Below are positions 18,377 to 25,632 of a stretch of 63,296 bases of DNA, piece after piece. The notes under the pieces were generated by a model. It did not search any database and had not been told where the DNA came from. It worked only from the letters and a program-made list of their open reading frames with translations. Each line of letters begins with the position of its first letter. Within the stretch, counting starts at the first letter, position 1. Position numbers and translations under genes: made by a program. Source of the DNA: an uncultured Collinsella sp. (GTDB taxonomy: Bacteria > Actinomycetota > Coriobacteriia > Coriobacteriales > Coriobacteriaceae); NCBI GenBank assembly GCA_937989875.1, contig CALKBO010000053.1, positions 1 through 63,296 on the forward strand, in the 5' to 3' direction.

Positions 18377-18707
18377 AGTTGTCCCTTAATTCCTACAACA
18401 CAGTGTGGAATACGGCGAATCGTCGGATCGAACACAAGCCCCAACATCTACGAGAACCTACCTAGCGCATTGCAAGAACCCATTGGGGGCAACTTCTAAG
18501 ACGGTTCGTCTATGCCACAATGCATAAAATACAATATAGATAACAGTCATGTAAACCGCTGGTAAAGAGGTCTTTTAATGTAATACCAGTTGATATTTAT
18601 CTGTTAACGGTTTTGTATCAAAGCGGTAATATCCTGTGGAATTATGTATATGTTTAAACAACTTTACTTTGGCTGGAAAGCCGCTCGGGGGATAACCTCC
18701 TCCACCG
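18377..18707. other. A/T-rich upstream region of the pilin operon
   Basis: About 330 bp with markedly lower GC than its surroundings, especially 18520-18660. No gene seen. It must hold the pilin promoter (minus strand), but I cannot place a single convincing -35/-10 pair. The low GC near a surface-pilus locus is consistent with transfer or with a regulator-bound promoter. Confidence 0.5.
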
Positions 18708-18724
18708 TGGTGCAAAGTAACCTG
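18708..18724. repeat. Right copy of 17-bp inverted repeat flanking the pilin locus
   Basis: TGGTGCAAAGTAACCTG, the exact reverse complement of 12825-12841. A partial echo (TTGCACCA) follows at 18730-18737. Confidence 0.8.
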
Positions 18725-18737
18725 TCCCCTTGCACCA

Positions 18738-18772
18738 AAAAGGGCGCCGACCATTGCGGTCGACGCCCTTTC
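18738..18772 (-). terminator. Terminator of typA
   Basis: Stem AAAGGGCG..CGACC with GGTCG..CGCCCTTT on the minus strand (one internal mismatch), followed by TTGG. It lies directly after the typA stop. Confidence 0.8.
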
Positions 18773-18798
18773 TTATTGGCGGTTATAAGTCCCAGCGC

Positions 18799-20637
18799 TT
18801 ATTTGTTGACCTGGCCGGCGCGGACGGCGGCCTTCTTGCGGTCGGTGGCGTTGAGCAGACGCTTGCGCAGGCGGATGTTCTTGGGAGTAATTTCGACCAG
18901 CTCGTCGTCGGCGATGTACTCCAGCGCTTCCTCCAGCGAGAAGGTGCGGGGCGGCACCAGCTGGACGGAGATATCGGAGGTCGAGGAACGCTGGTTGCCC
19001 AGGTTCTTGGTACGGGCGATGTTGACGACCATGTCGCCAGCCTTGCTACGCTCGCCCACGATCATGCCCTCGTAGCACTCGGTGCCCGGCTCAACAAACA
19101 GCTGGCCGCGCTCCTGCAGCGTACCCAGAGCGTAGGCAACGGCCTTCTCGGTGGTCATGGAGATCATGGCGCCGTTCTGACGGTTACCGATCTCTCCGGC
19201 ATAAGGACCATACTCCAGGAAGGTGTGGTAGAACACGCCCTCGCCGTGGGTGACGTTCATGATGCGGTTCTTGAGACCCATGATGCCGCGCGTCGGGATC
19301 TTAAACTCGAGGTGCGTCACGATGCCCGAGGTGTCCATGCTCGTCATGATGCCGCCGGAGGTACCGAAGACCTCAACGACCTTGCCTGAGTACTCGTCCG
19401 GGCACTCAACGACGGCCTGCTCGACAGGCTCCATCTTGTTGCCGTTCTCGTCCTTCTTAAACAGAACGCGGGGACGGCCGACCTGGAACTCAAAGCCCTC
19501 GCGGCGCATGGACTCCATCAGAACAGACAGGTGCAGAATGCCGCGGCCCGAGACCTCGACGCCGCTCTTGTCCTCGAGCTCCTCGATCTTCATGGTCACG
19601 TTGTTCTCGGCCTCGTTGAACAGGCGCTCCTTGAGCTGACGGGCGCCCACGATGTCGCCATCGCGACCGACGAGCGGGGAGGTCGAAGCCTCAAAGACGA
19701 TGGACAGGGTCGGCGGGTCGATCTCGATGGGCTCGAGCTCGACGGGGTTCTCGGGGTCGGTGTAGACATCGCCGATATCGGTGCGTTCAATACCCACGAC
19801 AGCGGCGATATCGCCGGCGCCGACTTCCTGGCACTCGGTGCGGCCCAGGTAGTCGAAGGTAAAGAGCTGCTTGACGGTAGCGGTGGCGCTGGAGCCGTCG
19901 TTCTTCACAACCAGGATCTGGTCGCCCTGGTGAATGGCGCCGGAGTACACGCGACCGATACCGATGCGGCCGACGAAGTTGGAGTGGTCGATGGTCACGC
20001 ACTGCATGGCCAGCGGGGCGTTCTCGTCAACCTCGGGCGCGGGCATGTCGTCGATGATCATATCGAGCAGCGGGTACATGTCCATGTTGCCGTCGTTGGG
20101 GTCAAGACGGGCAAAGCCGTTCATGGCGCTGGCGTAGACCACGTGCTCCATGGCGAACTCAAGCTGGTCGTCGGTGGCGCCCAGGTCGGCCATGAGGTCC
20201 AGGCAGTCGTTGTAGGCCTTCTCGGGGTTGGCACCCGGACGATCGATCTTGTTGATGACGATCATGATCTTAAGGCCGGTGTCGATAGCGTGACGCAGCA
20301 CGAAGCGGGTCTGGGGCATGGGGCCCTCAAAAGCGTCGACCAGCAGCAGGGCGCCGTCGGCCATACGCAGCACGCGTTCGACCTCGCCGCCAAAGTCGGC
20401 GTGGCCCGGGGTGTCGATGACGTTGATCTTGACGTCCTTGTACTCGATAGAGATGTTCTTGGCGAGAATCGTAATGCCGCGCTCGCGCTCCTGGTCGTTG
20501 GAATCCAGGACGCGGTCCTCGACCTGCTGGTTGGCACGGAAGGCGTCCGTGGCACGCAGGAGCTTGTCGACCATCGTCGTCTTGCCGTGGTCGACGTGAG
20601 CGATGATGGCGATGTTCCTCAGATTGTCTACGCGCAT
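18799..20637 (-). CDS. typA: Ribosome-associated GTPase TypA/BipA
   Basis: 612 aa, the usual length. A translational GTPase of the EF-G-like group involved in ribosome assembly and stress responses. G1 AHVDHGKTT is near residue 15, and the switch region GITILAKN, G3 DTPGHADFGGEV and G4 NKIDRPGA are all intact. The C-terminal domain contains GRGILHLSVLMESMRREG and the TypA-specific basic tail ending KKAAVRAGQVNK. It stands alone, with its own terminator. Confidence 0.96.
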   Translation of the reverse strand: MRVDNLRNIAIIAHVDHGKTTMVDKLLRATDAFRANQQVEDRVLDSNDQERERGITILAKNISIEYKDVKINVIDTPGHADFGGEVERVLRMADGALLLVDAFEGPMPQTRFVLRHAIDTGLKIMIVINKIDRPGANPEKAYNDCLDLMADLGATDDQLEFAMEHVVYASAMNGFARLDPNDGNMDMYPLLDMIIDDMPAPEVDENAPLAMQCVTIDHSNFVGRIGIGRVYSGAIHQGDQILVVKNDGSSATATVKQLFTFDYLGRTECQEVGAGDIAAVVGIERTDIGDVYTDPENPVELEPIEIDPPTLSIVFEASTSPLVGRDGDIVGARQLKERLFNEAENNVTMKIEELEDKSGVEVSGRGILHLSVLMESMRREGFEFQVGRPRVLFKKDENGNKMEPVEQAVVECPDEYSGKVVEVFGTSGGIMTSMDTSGIVTHLEFKIPTRGIMGLKNRIMNVTHGEGVFYHTFLEYGPYAGEIGNRQNGAMISMTTEKAVAYALGTLQERGQLFVEPGTECYEGMIVGERSKAGDMVVNIARTKNLGNQRSSTSDISVQLVPPRTFSLEEALEYIADDELVEITPKNIRLRKRLLNATDRKKAAVRAGQVNK

Positions 20638-20754
20638 GTAGTTCCCCTATCTTCTATCTATATACAACCGGCACGCGTATGCGACCCACCCAGCAATGCA
20701 ACGCTCGGCGGGAATATTGAGCCTTTTACCGAAAACTCGTTTATTTTAGCGATT

Positions 20755-21204
20755 TTAGATGAGAGGGGTTTCCTCACCTGCAGGTTCAGGGTCGCTCCAC
20801 ATAAAACCATCGCCGGCGCCCATGCCCTCATACAGCACATATGCCGAAAAACCGCTCTCGAGCGTGGTTTCGAAGAAGCTCACGAGTAGAGCATCGTGAT
20901 AGCCGCCGTCAATCTCGACGCAGCCGGTATAGCCGATGGCATAGCGGGCGATACGGCCCAGGCCCTCGTCCTTAAGACCCATCTTGTGCTCGGAGATAAA
21001 GTTGGTGGCCGCCTCGAGGCACGCCTCTTCGCCATCCTCGTCAAGCGCCGCCAGATAGCGGTTGGAAGCAGCGTCCTCGATCGCCACGACCACGCCCGGG
21101 TTCTCGCCCGCGGCCAGGTCGTCCAAGAAGGCGCCGATCAGATCGCACACCATGGCGTCGAGCTCGGCGGAGACGTTACCGGCGTCCTGCATATCCTGTG
21201 CCAT
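20755..21204 (-). CDS. Conserved-looking acidic protein, function unknown
   Basis: 149 aa, acidic, no signal peptide or transmembrane segment. The fold looks mixed alpha/beta, with Glu-rich helices and segments such as ARYAIGYTGCVEIDGGYHDA and FSAYVLYEGMGAGDGFMW. I do not recognise the family. GAAGG 7 nt upstream supports the ATG. It is first in a loose trio with two other genes only in the sense of orientation; the next minus-strand gene upstream ends at 21235. Confidence 0.65.
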   Translation of the reverse strand: MAQDMQDAGNVSAELDAMVCDLIGAFLDDLAAGENPGVVVAIEDAASNRYLAALDEDGEEACLEAATNFISEHKMGLKDEGLGRIARYAIGYTGCVEIDGGYHDALLVSFFETTLESGFSAYVLYEGMGAGDGFMWSDPEPAGEETPLI

Positions 21205-21234
21205 CTTTAGACCTTCCCATCGAGTCTGGCGTCG

Positions 21235-21624
21235 TTACAGTTCCTGTGCCTCGGCGGCGATCCTAGCGGCAGCGTCGCGGGCGCGCATCATGTCCGCCGC
21301 GCGCTTGTCGAGCACCTTGATCTGACTGGTCAGCATTACCGCGTCGACCACACCCCAGATCACGAGGCCCGTAGAGATCGAAAACCCAAGCGCACCAACT
21401 GTACCACGAAGGCGCGAACAGATTGCCGCGACAAGGGCGGAGATGACAACCATCTTGATAAACGAGCCGCGGCGTTCGCGAAGCGTGCGGGCCTGCGTCA
21501 CATAGGCAATGCGCGCCGCCTCAGAAGCCTCAGAGCGCATCTGGGCCTCGCGCGCGATAGCCGCTGCCTCGGCCGACATGCCGCCGGCCATCAGCGAACG
21601 CTCCACAACCTGGCTGCCCCGCAT
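21235..21624 (-). CDS. Small membrane protein, function unknown
   Basis: 129 aa. An Ala/Glu/Arg-rich N-terminal helical region (possible coiled coil) is followed by two adjacent transmembrane helices at about residues 57-95, then an Arg/Ala-rich amphipathic tail. Its ATG follows immediately after the stop of the DUF151 gene, so the two are translationally coupled. Confidence 0.68.
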   Translation of the reverse strand: MRGSQVVERSLMAGGMSAEAAAIAREAQMRSEASEAARIAYVTQARTLRERRGSFIKMVVISALVAAICSRLRGTVGALGFSISTGLVIWGVVDAVMLTSQIKVLDKRAADMMRARDAAARIAAEAQEL

Positions 21625-22125
21625 TTAGAAGTCATCGGGGGAGAGCGTATGGACGAACTCGTCGAACTTCTCGAACTCCTGCTCGTCGTCAACTTCCTCG
21701 GCATGGGCAGAAACGGTGCCCAGGCGATTCATGATGTCGTCCTCCACAAACATGGGGGCATTGCTGCGCACGGCAAGGGCAATGGCATCACTGGGACGGG
21801 CATCGATCTTGCGCTCGTCACCATCGGCCAGCACGACGATCGTCGCGTAGAACACCGGCGGCTCGGCGCGGACGATCTCGATGCGCTCGAGCTTGGCGCC
21901 CAAGGCGCTAACAGTATCGAGCAGCAGGTCATGGGTAATCGGGCGCTCGGCGCGGCCGCTATCGATGCCACGGCTAATGGCAGCAGCCTCAAACGAACCA
22001 GTCTGAATGGAAAGGGAACGCAACGGCGCGGGCGAGTCCGATTTGCTGCAGCGCTCACGAAGCACGATAAGCGATGGCACGGGACCGGCGGCCATGACGA
22101 TGGTCTCTATGTCGACACGAACCAT
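21625..22125 (-). CDS. Bifunctional nuclease (DUF151) family protein
   Basis: 166 aa. The central segment DGDERKIDARPSDAIALAVR is the DUF151 signature. Members occur widely in actinobacteria; plant members have DNase and RNase activity. The second half ends in an acidic tail (EEVDDEQEFEKFDEF). The ATG at 22125 has GGAGG 6 nt upstream, preferred over the open frame reaching 22173. It is co-transcribed with the small membrane protein. Confidence 0.87.
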   Translation of the reverse strand: MVRVDIETIVMAAGPVPSLIVLRERCSKSDSPAPLRSLSIQTGSFEAAAISRGIDSGRAERPITHDLLLDTVSALGAKLERIEIVRAEPPVFYATIVVLADGDERKIDARPSDAIALAVRSNAPMFVEDDIMNRLGTVSAHAEEVDDEQEFEKFDEFVHTLSPDDF

Positions 22126-22240
22126 GGAACACCTCCGGTACGTAGCGGTTAACACGCGGCAGCTCCACCGCATTGAATAGCTATACTACCCAATCTTTCG
22201 CACAGCACACAAAACCAAAATGAGATTTATCGCAGACAAG

Positions 22241-22270
22241 AAAAAAGCCCCGAGGCAACGCCTCAGGGCT
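22241..22270 (-). terminator. Terminator of the Ala-Ile tRNA pair
   Basis: Stem AGCCCTGAGGC with GCCTCGGGGCT on the minus strand, followed by TTTTTTC. Confidence 0.88.
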
Positions 22271-22284
22271 CTTCACAGTTTTGA

Positions 22285-22361
22285 TGGTGGACCTGACAAG
22301 ATTCGAACTTGTGACCTCCCGGTTATCAGCCGGACGCTCTAACCAACTGAGCTACAGGTCC
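22285..22361 (-). tRNA. tRNA-Ile, anticodon GAT (copy 1)
   Basis: 77 nt with encoded CCA. The acceptor is GGACCTG with CAGGTCC. The anticodon stem-loop CCGGCTGATAACCGG gives GAT. It is identical to the copy at 22509-22585. Confidence 0.95.
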
Positions 22362-22365
22362 ATCA

Positions 22366-22441
22366 TGGTGGAGGTTAGGGGGATCGAACCCCTGACCTCA
22401 GGCTTGCAAAGCCCGCGCTCTCCCAGCTGAGCTAAACCCCC
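22366..22441 (-). tRNA. tRNA-Ala, anticodon TGC
   Basis: 76 nt with encoded CCA. The acceptor is GGGGGTT with AACCTCC (one G-U). The anticodon loop TTTGCAA gives TGC. It lies 4 nt upstream of tRNA-Ile copy 1 on the same strand. Confidence 0.95.
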
Positions 22442-22452
22442 ACGGAGACAGT

Positions 22453-22497
22453 AATAAACACCCCAGCGGCGACTCGGCTCTCGCTGGGGTGTTTATT
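22453..22497 (-). terminator. Terminator after tRNA-Ile copy 2
   Basis: A 16-bp perfect stem (AATAAACACCCCAGCG with CGCTGGGGTGTTTATT). It separates tRNA-Ile copy 2 from tRNA-Ala. Confidence 0.75.
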
Positions 22498-22508
22498 GCG
22501 AAAGAAAG

Positions 22509-22585
22509 TGGTGGACCTGACAAGATTCGAACTTGTGACCTCCCGGTTATCAGCCGGACGCTCTAACCAACTGAGCTACAGGTCC
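22509..22585 (-). tRNA. tRNA-Ile, anticodon GAT (copy 2)
   Basis: 77 nt, identical to 22285-22361, with CCA encoded. It is transcribed from its own promoter just upstream. Confidence 0.95.
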
Positions 22586-22599
22586 ATCGCGCAAGGGAT

Positions 22600-22629
22600 A
22601 TATTAGACGAGTCGTTACGCGCGCGTCAA
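22600..22629 (-). promoter_or_regulatory. Promoter of tRNA-Ile copy 2
   Basis: On the minus strand, TTGACG, an 18-nt spacer and TAATAT, 14 nt before the tRNA 5' end. Confidence 0.7.
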
Positions 22630-22656
22630 CAACTTTTTTGAAAATCTTTGGGAGGG

Positions 22657-22792
22657 ATGGTCGCTGGGCTGGCGAGATGGTTTTGGTTTGCTGCTCGGAC
22701 AGTCCTGCGCAAGACGAAGGCCACATTAAGTGGTCTTCTTTGCGTGCGGAACTCGCGACAAACCAAAACCATCTCGCCAGCCCAGCGACCAT
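22657..22792. repeat. 34-bp perfect inverted repeat (136-bp hairpin element)
   Basis: The left arm 22657-22690 and right arm 22759-22792 are exact reverse complements (34 of 34). The 68-nt centre contains further imperfect pairing (GAAGGCCAC with GTGGTCTTC). It lies between the gyrA terminator and the tRNA-Ile promoter. It has no U-tract and is far longer than a terminator. Confidence 0.85.
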
Positions 22793-22806
22793 GGGGTCCC
22801 AAGGTT

Positions 22807-22842
22807 TTAAAAAAAGCGGTCGGCGCGCAGTGCGCCGACCGC
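22807..22842 (-). terminator. Terminator of gyrB-gyrA
   Basis: An 11-bp stem (GCGGTCGGCGC with GCGCCGACCGC), followed on the minus strand by a run of seven T. Confidence 0.9.
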
Positions 22843-22882
22843 CGATATATGGGGTCTGATATTTTCTACCAGTTAGGGCCTC

Positions 22883-25621
22883 TTACTCGTCGAGGAGATC
22901 TTCCGGCATGTCGTTGCCGTCGCCTAGATCGACAGGGGTTTCTTCGGGGGCGAAGCCGTTTTCTGTGGCTTCGCCTTCGGGCTTCTCTTTGGCGGCTGTC
23001 ATGCGGGCTACGGCGCAGATGCGGTCGTTGTCGTCGACGGTCATCATCTTGACGCCCTGGGTGGCGCGGCCAGTCTGGCTGATCTCGTCGGTCTTGACGC
23101 GAATGACCGTCGCACCCTCCGTCACGATGAACAGCTCGTGCTGCGGGCCCACCGTCTTCATGGCCGCGAGGTTACCCTTGCGCTCGGTCATCTGAATGGT
23201 ATAGACGCCCTGACCGCCGCGGTTCTGCTCTGGGTAGTCCGCGACCGGTGTGCGCTTGCCGTAGCCGCGCTCGGTGATGACAAACAGATCGCCGTTGCCG
23301 TTAGTGACTTCCATGCCCAGAACGCTCACGCCGTCCTTCATGCCGATACCGCGAACGCCGCTGGTATCGCGGCCGGTAGCGCGCACCTGCTCCTCGGAGA
23401 ACATGATCGCCTTGCCCGCGGTGGTGGTCAGGATGATCTTGTCACCCTCGCGCACGCGGCGCACGTTCAGCAGCGCGTCGTCGTCACGCAGGTTGATAGC
23501 GATTAGGCCATCACGGCGGCTGCGATCATATGCGCTCATCACGGTCTTCTTGACCATGCCGCTCTTGGTGGCAAACATCAGGTACTCGTCGGCCGGGAAC
23601 TCGCGGCAGCTGATGACGCTCGCGATCTTCTCGCCCTCTTCGAAGGGAAGTAGGTTGACGATCGCGGTACCGCGCGCCTGGCGCGTACCCACCGGCAGCT
23701 CGTGCACCTTCAGGCGATAGACCTTGCCCTTACTCGAGAAGAACAGCACGTACTCGTGCGTGGACGCGATGAACATCTCGTCGATGACATCGTCCTCTTT
23801 GAGGTTGACGCCCGACACGCCCTTGCCGCCGCGCTTCTGGGCACGGTAGGCAGCCACCGGAATGCGCTTGACATAGCCGGTGTGGGTGATGGTCACGACC
23901 ATATCCTCGTCGGCGATGAGGTCCTCGACATCCAGGTCCTTCTCAACCTGGCTGATCTCGGTGCGGCGCTTGTCGCCAAACTTCTTGGAGATCTCGCGCA
24001 TCTCTTCCTTGATGACGCCCAGGATCTTCTCCTCGTGCGCCAGCAGGTCCTCGTAGTAGGCGATGGCGCGGCGCAGACCGTCCAGCTCTTCCTGAATTTT
24101 GTCGCGCTCCAGGCCGGTCAGGCGGCGCAACTTCATCTCGAGAATGGCCGTGGTCTGCTCGGGCGTAAAGCCAAAGCGCTCGATCAAGCGGCTGCTGGCC
24201 TCGGAGTCGGTCTGCGAGGAGCGGATGATGCTGATGACCTCGTCGATATGGTCAAGGGCCATCAGGTAGCCCTCGAGGATATGCGCGCGGGCCTGGGCCT
24301 TCTTAAGGTCGAAGCGGGTGCGGCGGGTGACGACGTCGACCTGGTGGTCGATGTAGTGCTGCAGCATCTCGCGCAGGCTCAGGCATTTGGGAACGCCGTT
24401 GACGAGTGCCAGGTTGTTGGCGCCAAAGGTCGTCTGCAGCGAGGTGTACTTATACAGGTTGTTGAGCACGACCTGCGGAATGACGCCCTTCTTGAGCTCG
24501 ATGACCAGACGGATGCCCTTCTGGTTGGATTCATCGCGCATATCCGAGATGCCCTCGATGCGCTTGTCGTTGACAAGCTGGGCGATCTTCTCCTGCAGGG
24601 TGCCCTTGTTGACCATGTAGGGAATCTCGGTAAAGACCAAGCGGCTGCGGCCGGTCTTGGTGGACTCCACGTGTGCCTTGGCACGCACGGTAATGGAGCC
24701 GCGACCGGTCTCGTAGCTCTGCTTAATGCCGGCACTGCCCATGATGATGGCACCGGTGGGGAAGTCCGGACCGGGCATGATCTGCATGAGCTCGTCGACG
24801 GTGGCGTCGGGGTTGTCGATCAGGTAGCAGGTGGCCTCGATCGCCTCGGTGAGGTTATGCGGGGCGATGTTGGTGGCCATGCCGACGGCGATGCCTTGGC
24901 TGCCGTTAACCAGCAGGTTGGGGAAGCGCGCAGGCAGCGCCACGGGCTCGGCGAGCGATTCGTCGTAGTTGGGCTGCCAGTCGACGGTATCCTTCTGCAG
25001 GTCGCGCAGCAGTTCCATGGCGGGCTTTGCCAGGCGGCTCTCGGTGTAACGCATGGCCGCCGCGCCGTCGCCGTCGATGTTACCGAAGTTGCCGTGACCA
25101 TCGATGAGCGGCGTGCGCATGGAGAACCACTGCGCCAGGCGAACCATGGCCTCGTAGACCGCGAAGTCACCGTGCGGATGGTACTTACCGATAACTTCGC
25201 CGACCGTCCAGGCCGACTTCTTATGTGGGCGGTTGGGGTAGATGCCGCTCTCGTTCATCGCGTACAGGATGCGGCGGTGCACCGGCTTTAAGCCGTCGCG
25301 CACGTCCGGCAGGGCGCGCGCCGTGATGACTGACATCGAATACTCGATGAACGACTGCTTCATCTCGCGACCGAACTCCGAAATCTGGAGCTGGCCGCCG
25401 TTGATATCCTCGCCGGCCGAGGCGCCGCGATCGACTTCGCCAAAGCTCTCCTCGAGCTCAGCGTCGTCTTCTTCCTCATCATCATCGGCATCGGGGTTAT
25501 AGGCGTCCGGGTCGCCGTCCTCGCCCTGCTCAGCACGGGCAAGCAGGCGCTTCAGATCATCGGGCATACCGGCATCGCCGGCCTCGTCCATATCCTCGTT
25601 ATTGTTGATATCGTCTGCCAC
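22883..25621 (-). CDS. gyrA: DNA gyrase subunit A
   Basis: 912 aa. It introduces negative supercoils with GyrB. Breakage-reunion domain: GLKPVHRRILYAM, KSAWTVGEVIGKYHPHGD and the catalytic Tyr region AAAMRYTE. The C-terminal beta-pinwheel has GyrA-box-like QKRGGKG. Two features stand out: about 80 acidic residues precede the usual start (DADDDEEEDDAELEE), and the quinolone-determining position usually Ser (E. coli Ser83) is Phe (codon TTC at 25163-25165). The start is a GTG with AGGAGG upstream. It follows gyrB by 11 nt. Confidence 0.97.
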   Translation of the reverse strand: MADDINNNEDMDEAGDAGMPDDLKRLLARAEQGEDGDPDAYNPDADDDEEEDDAELEESFGEVDRGASAGEDINGGQLQISEFGREMKQSFIEYSMSVITARALPDVRDGLKPVHRRILYAMNESGIYPNRPHKKSAWTVGEVIGKYHPHGDFAVYEAMVRLAQWFSMRTPLIDGHGNFGNIDGDGAAAMRYTESRLAKPAMELLRDLQKDTVDWQPNYDESLAEPVALPARFPNLLVNGSQGIAVGMATNIAPHNLTEAIEATCYLIDNPDATVDELMQIMPGPDFPTGAIIMGSAGIKQSYETGRGSITVRAKAHVESTKTGRSRLVFTEIPYMVNKGTLQEKIAQLVNDKRIEGISDMRDESNQKGIRLVIELKKGVIPQVVLNNLYKYTSLQTTFGANNLALVNGVPKCLSLREMLQHYIDHQVDVVTRRTRFDLKKAQARAHILEGYLMALDHIDEVISIIRSSQTDSEASSRLIERFGFTPEQTTAILEMKLRRLTGLERDKIQEELDGLRRAIAYYEDLLAHEEKILGVIKEEMREISKKFGDKRRTEISQVEKDLDVEDLIADEDMVVTITHTGYVKRIPVAAYRAQKRGGKGVSGVNLKEDDVIDEMFIASTHEYVLFFSSKGKVYRLKVHELPVGTRQARGTAIVNLLPFEEGEKIASVISCREFPADEYLMFATKSGMVKKTVMSAYDRSRRDGLIAINLRDDDALLNVRRVREGDKIILTTTAGKAIMFSEEQVRATGRDTSGVRGIGMKDGVSVLGMEVTNGNGDLFVITERGYGKRTPVADYPEQNRGGQGVYTIQMTERKGNLAAMKTVGPQHELFIVTEGATVIRVKTDEISQTGRATQGVKMMTVDDNDRICAVARMTAAKEKPEGEATENGFAPEETPVDLGDGNDMPEDLLDE

Positions 25622-25632
25622 GTTACCTCCTC

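Noticed and set aside
22657..22792. 34-bp inverted repeat as a transcription terminator
   Set aside because: Too long, structured loop, no U-tract, and gyrA already has a proper terminator at 22807-22842.
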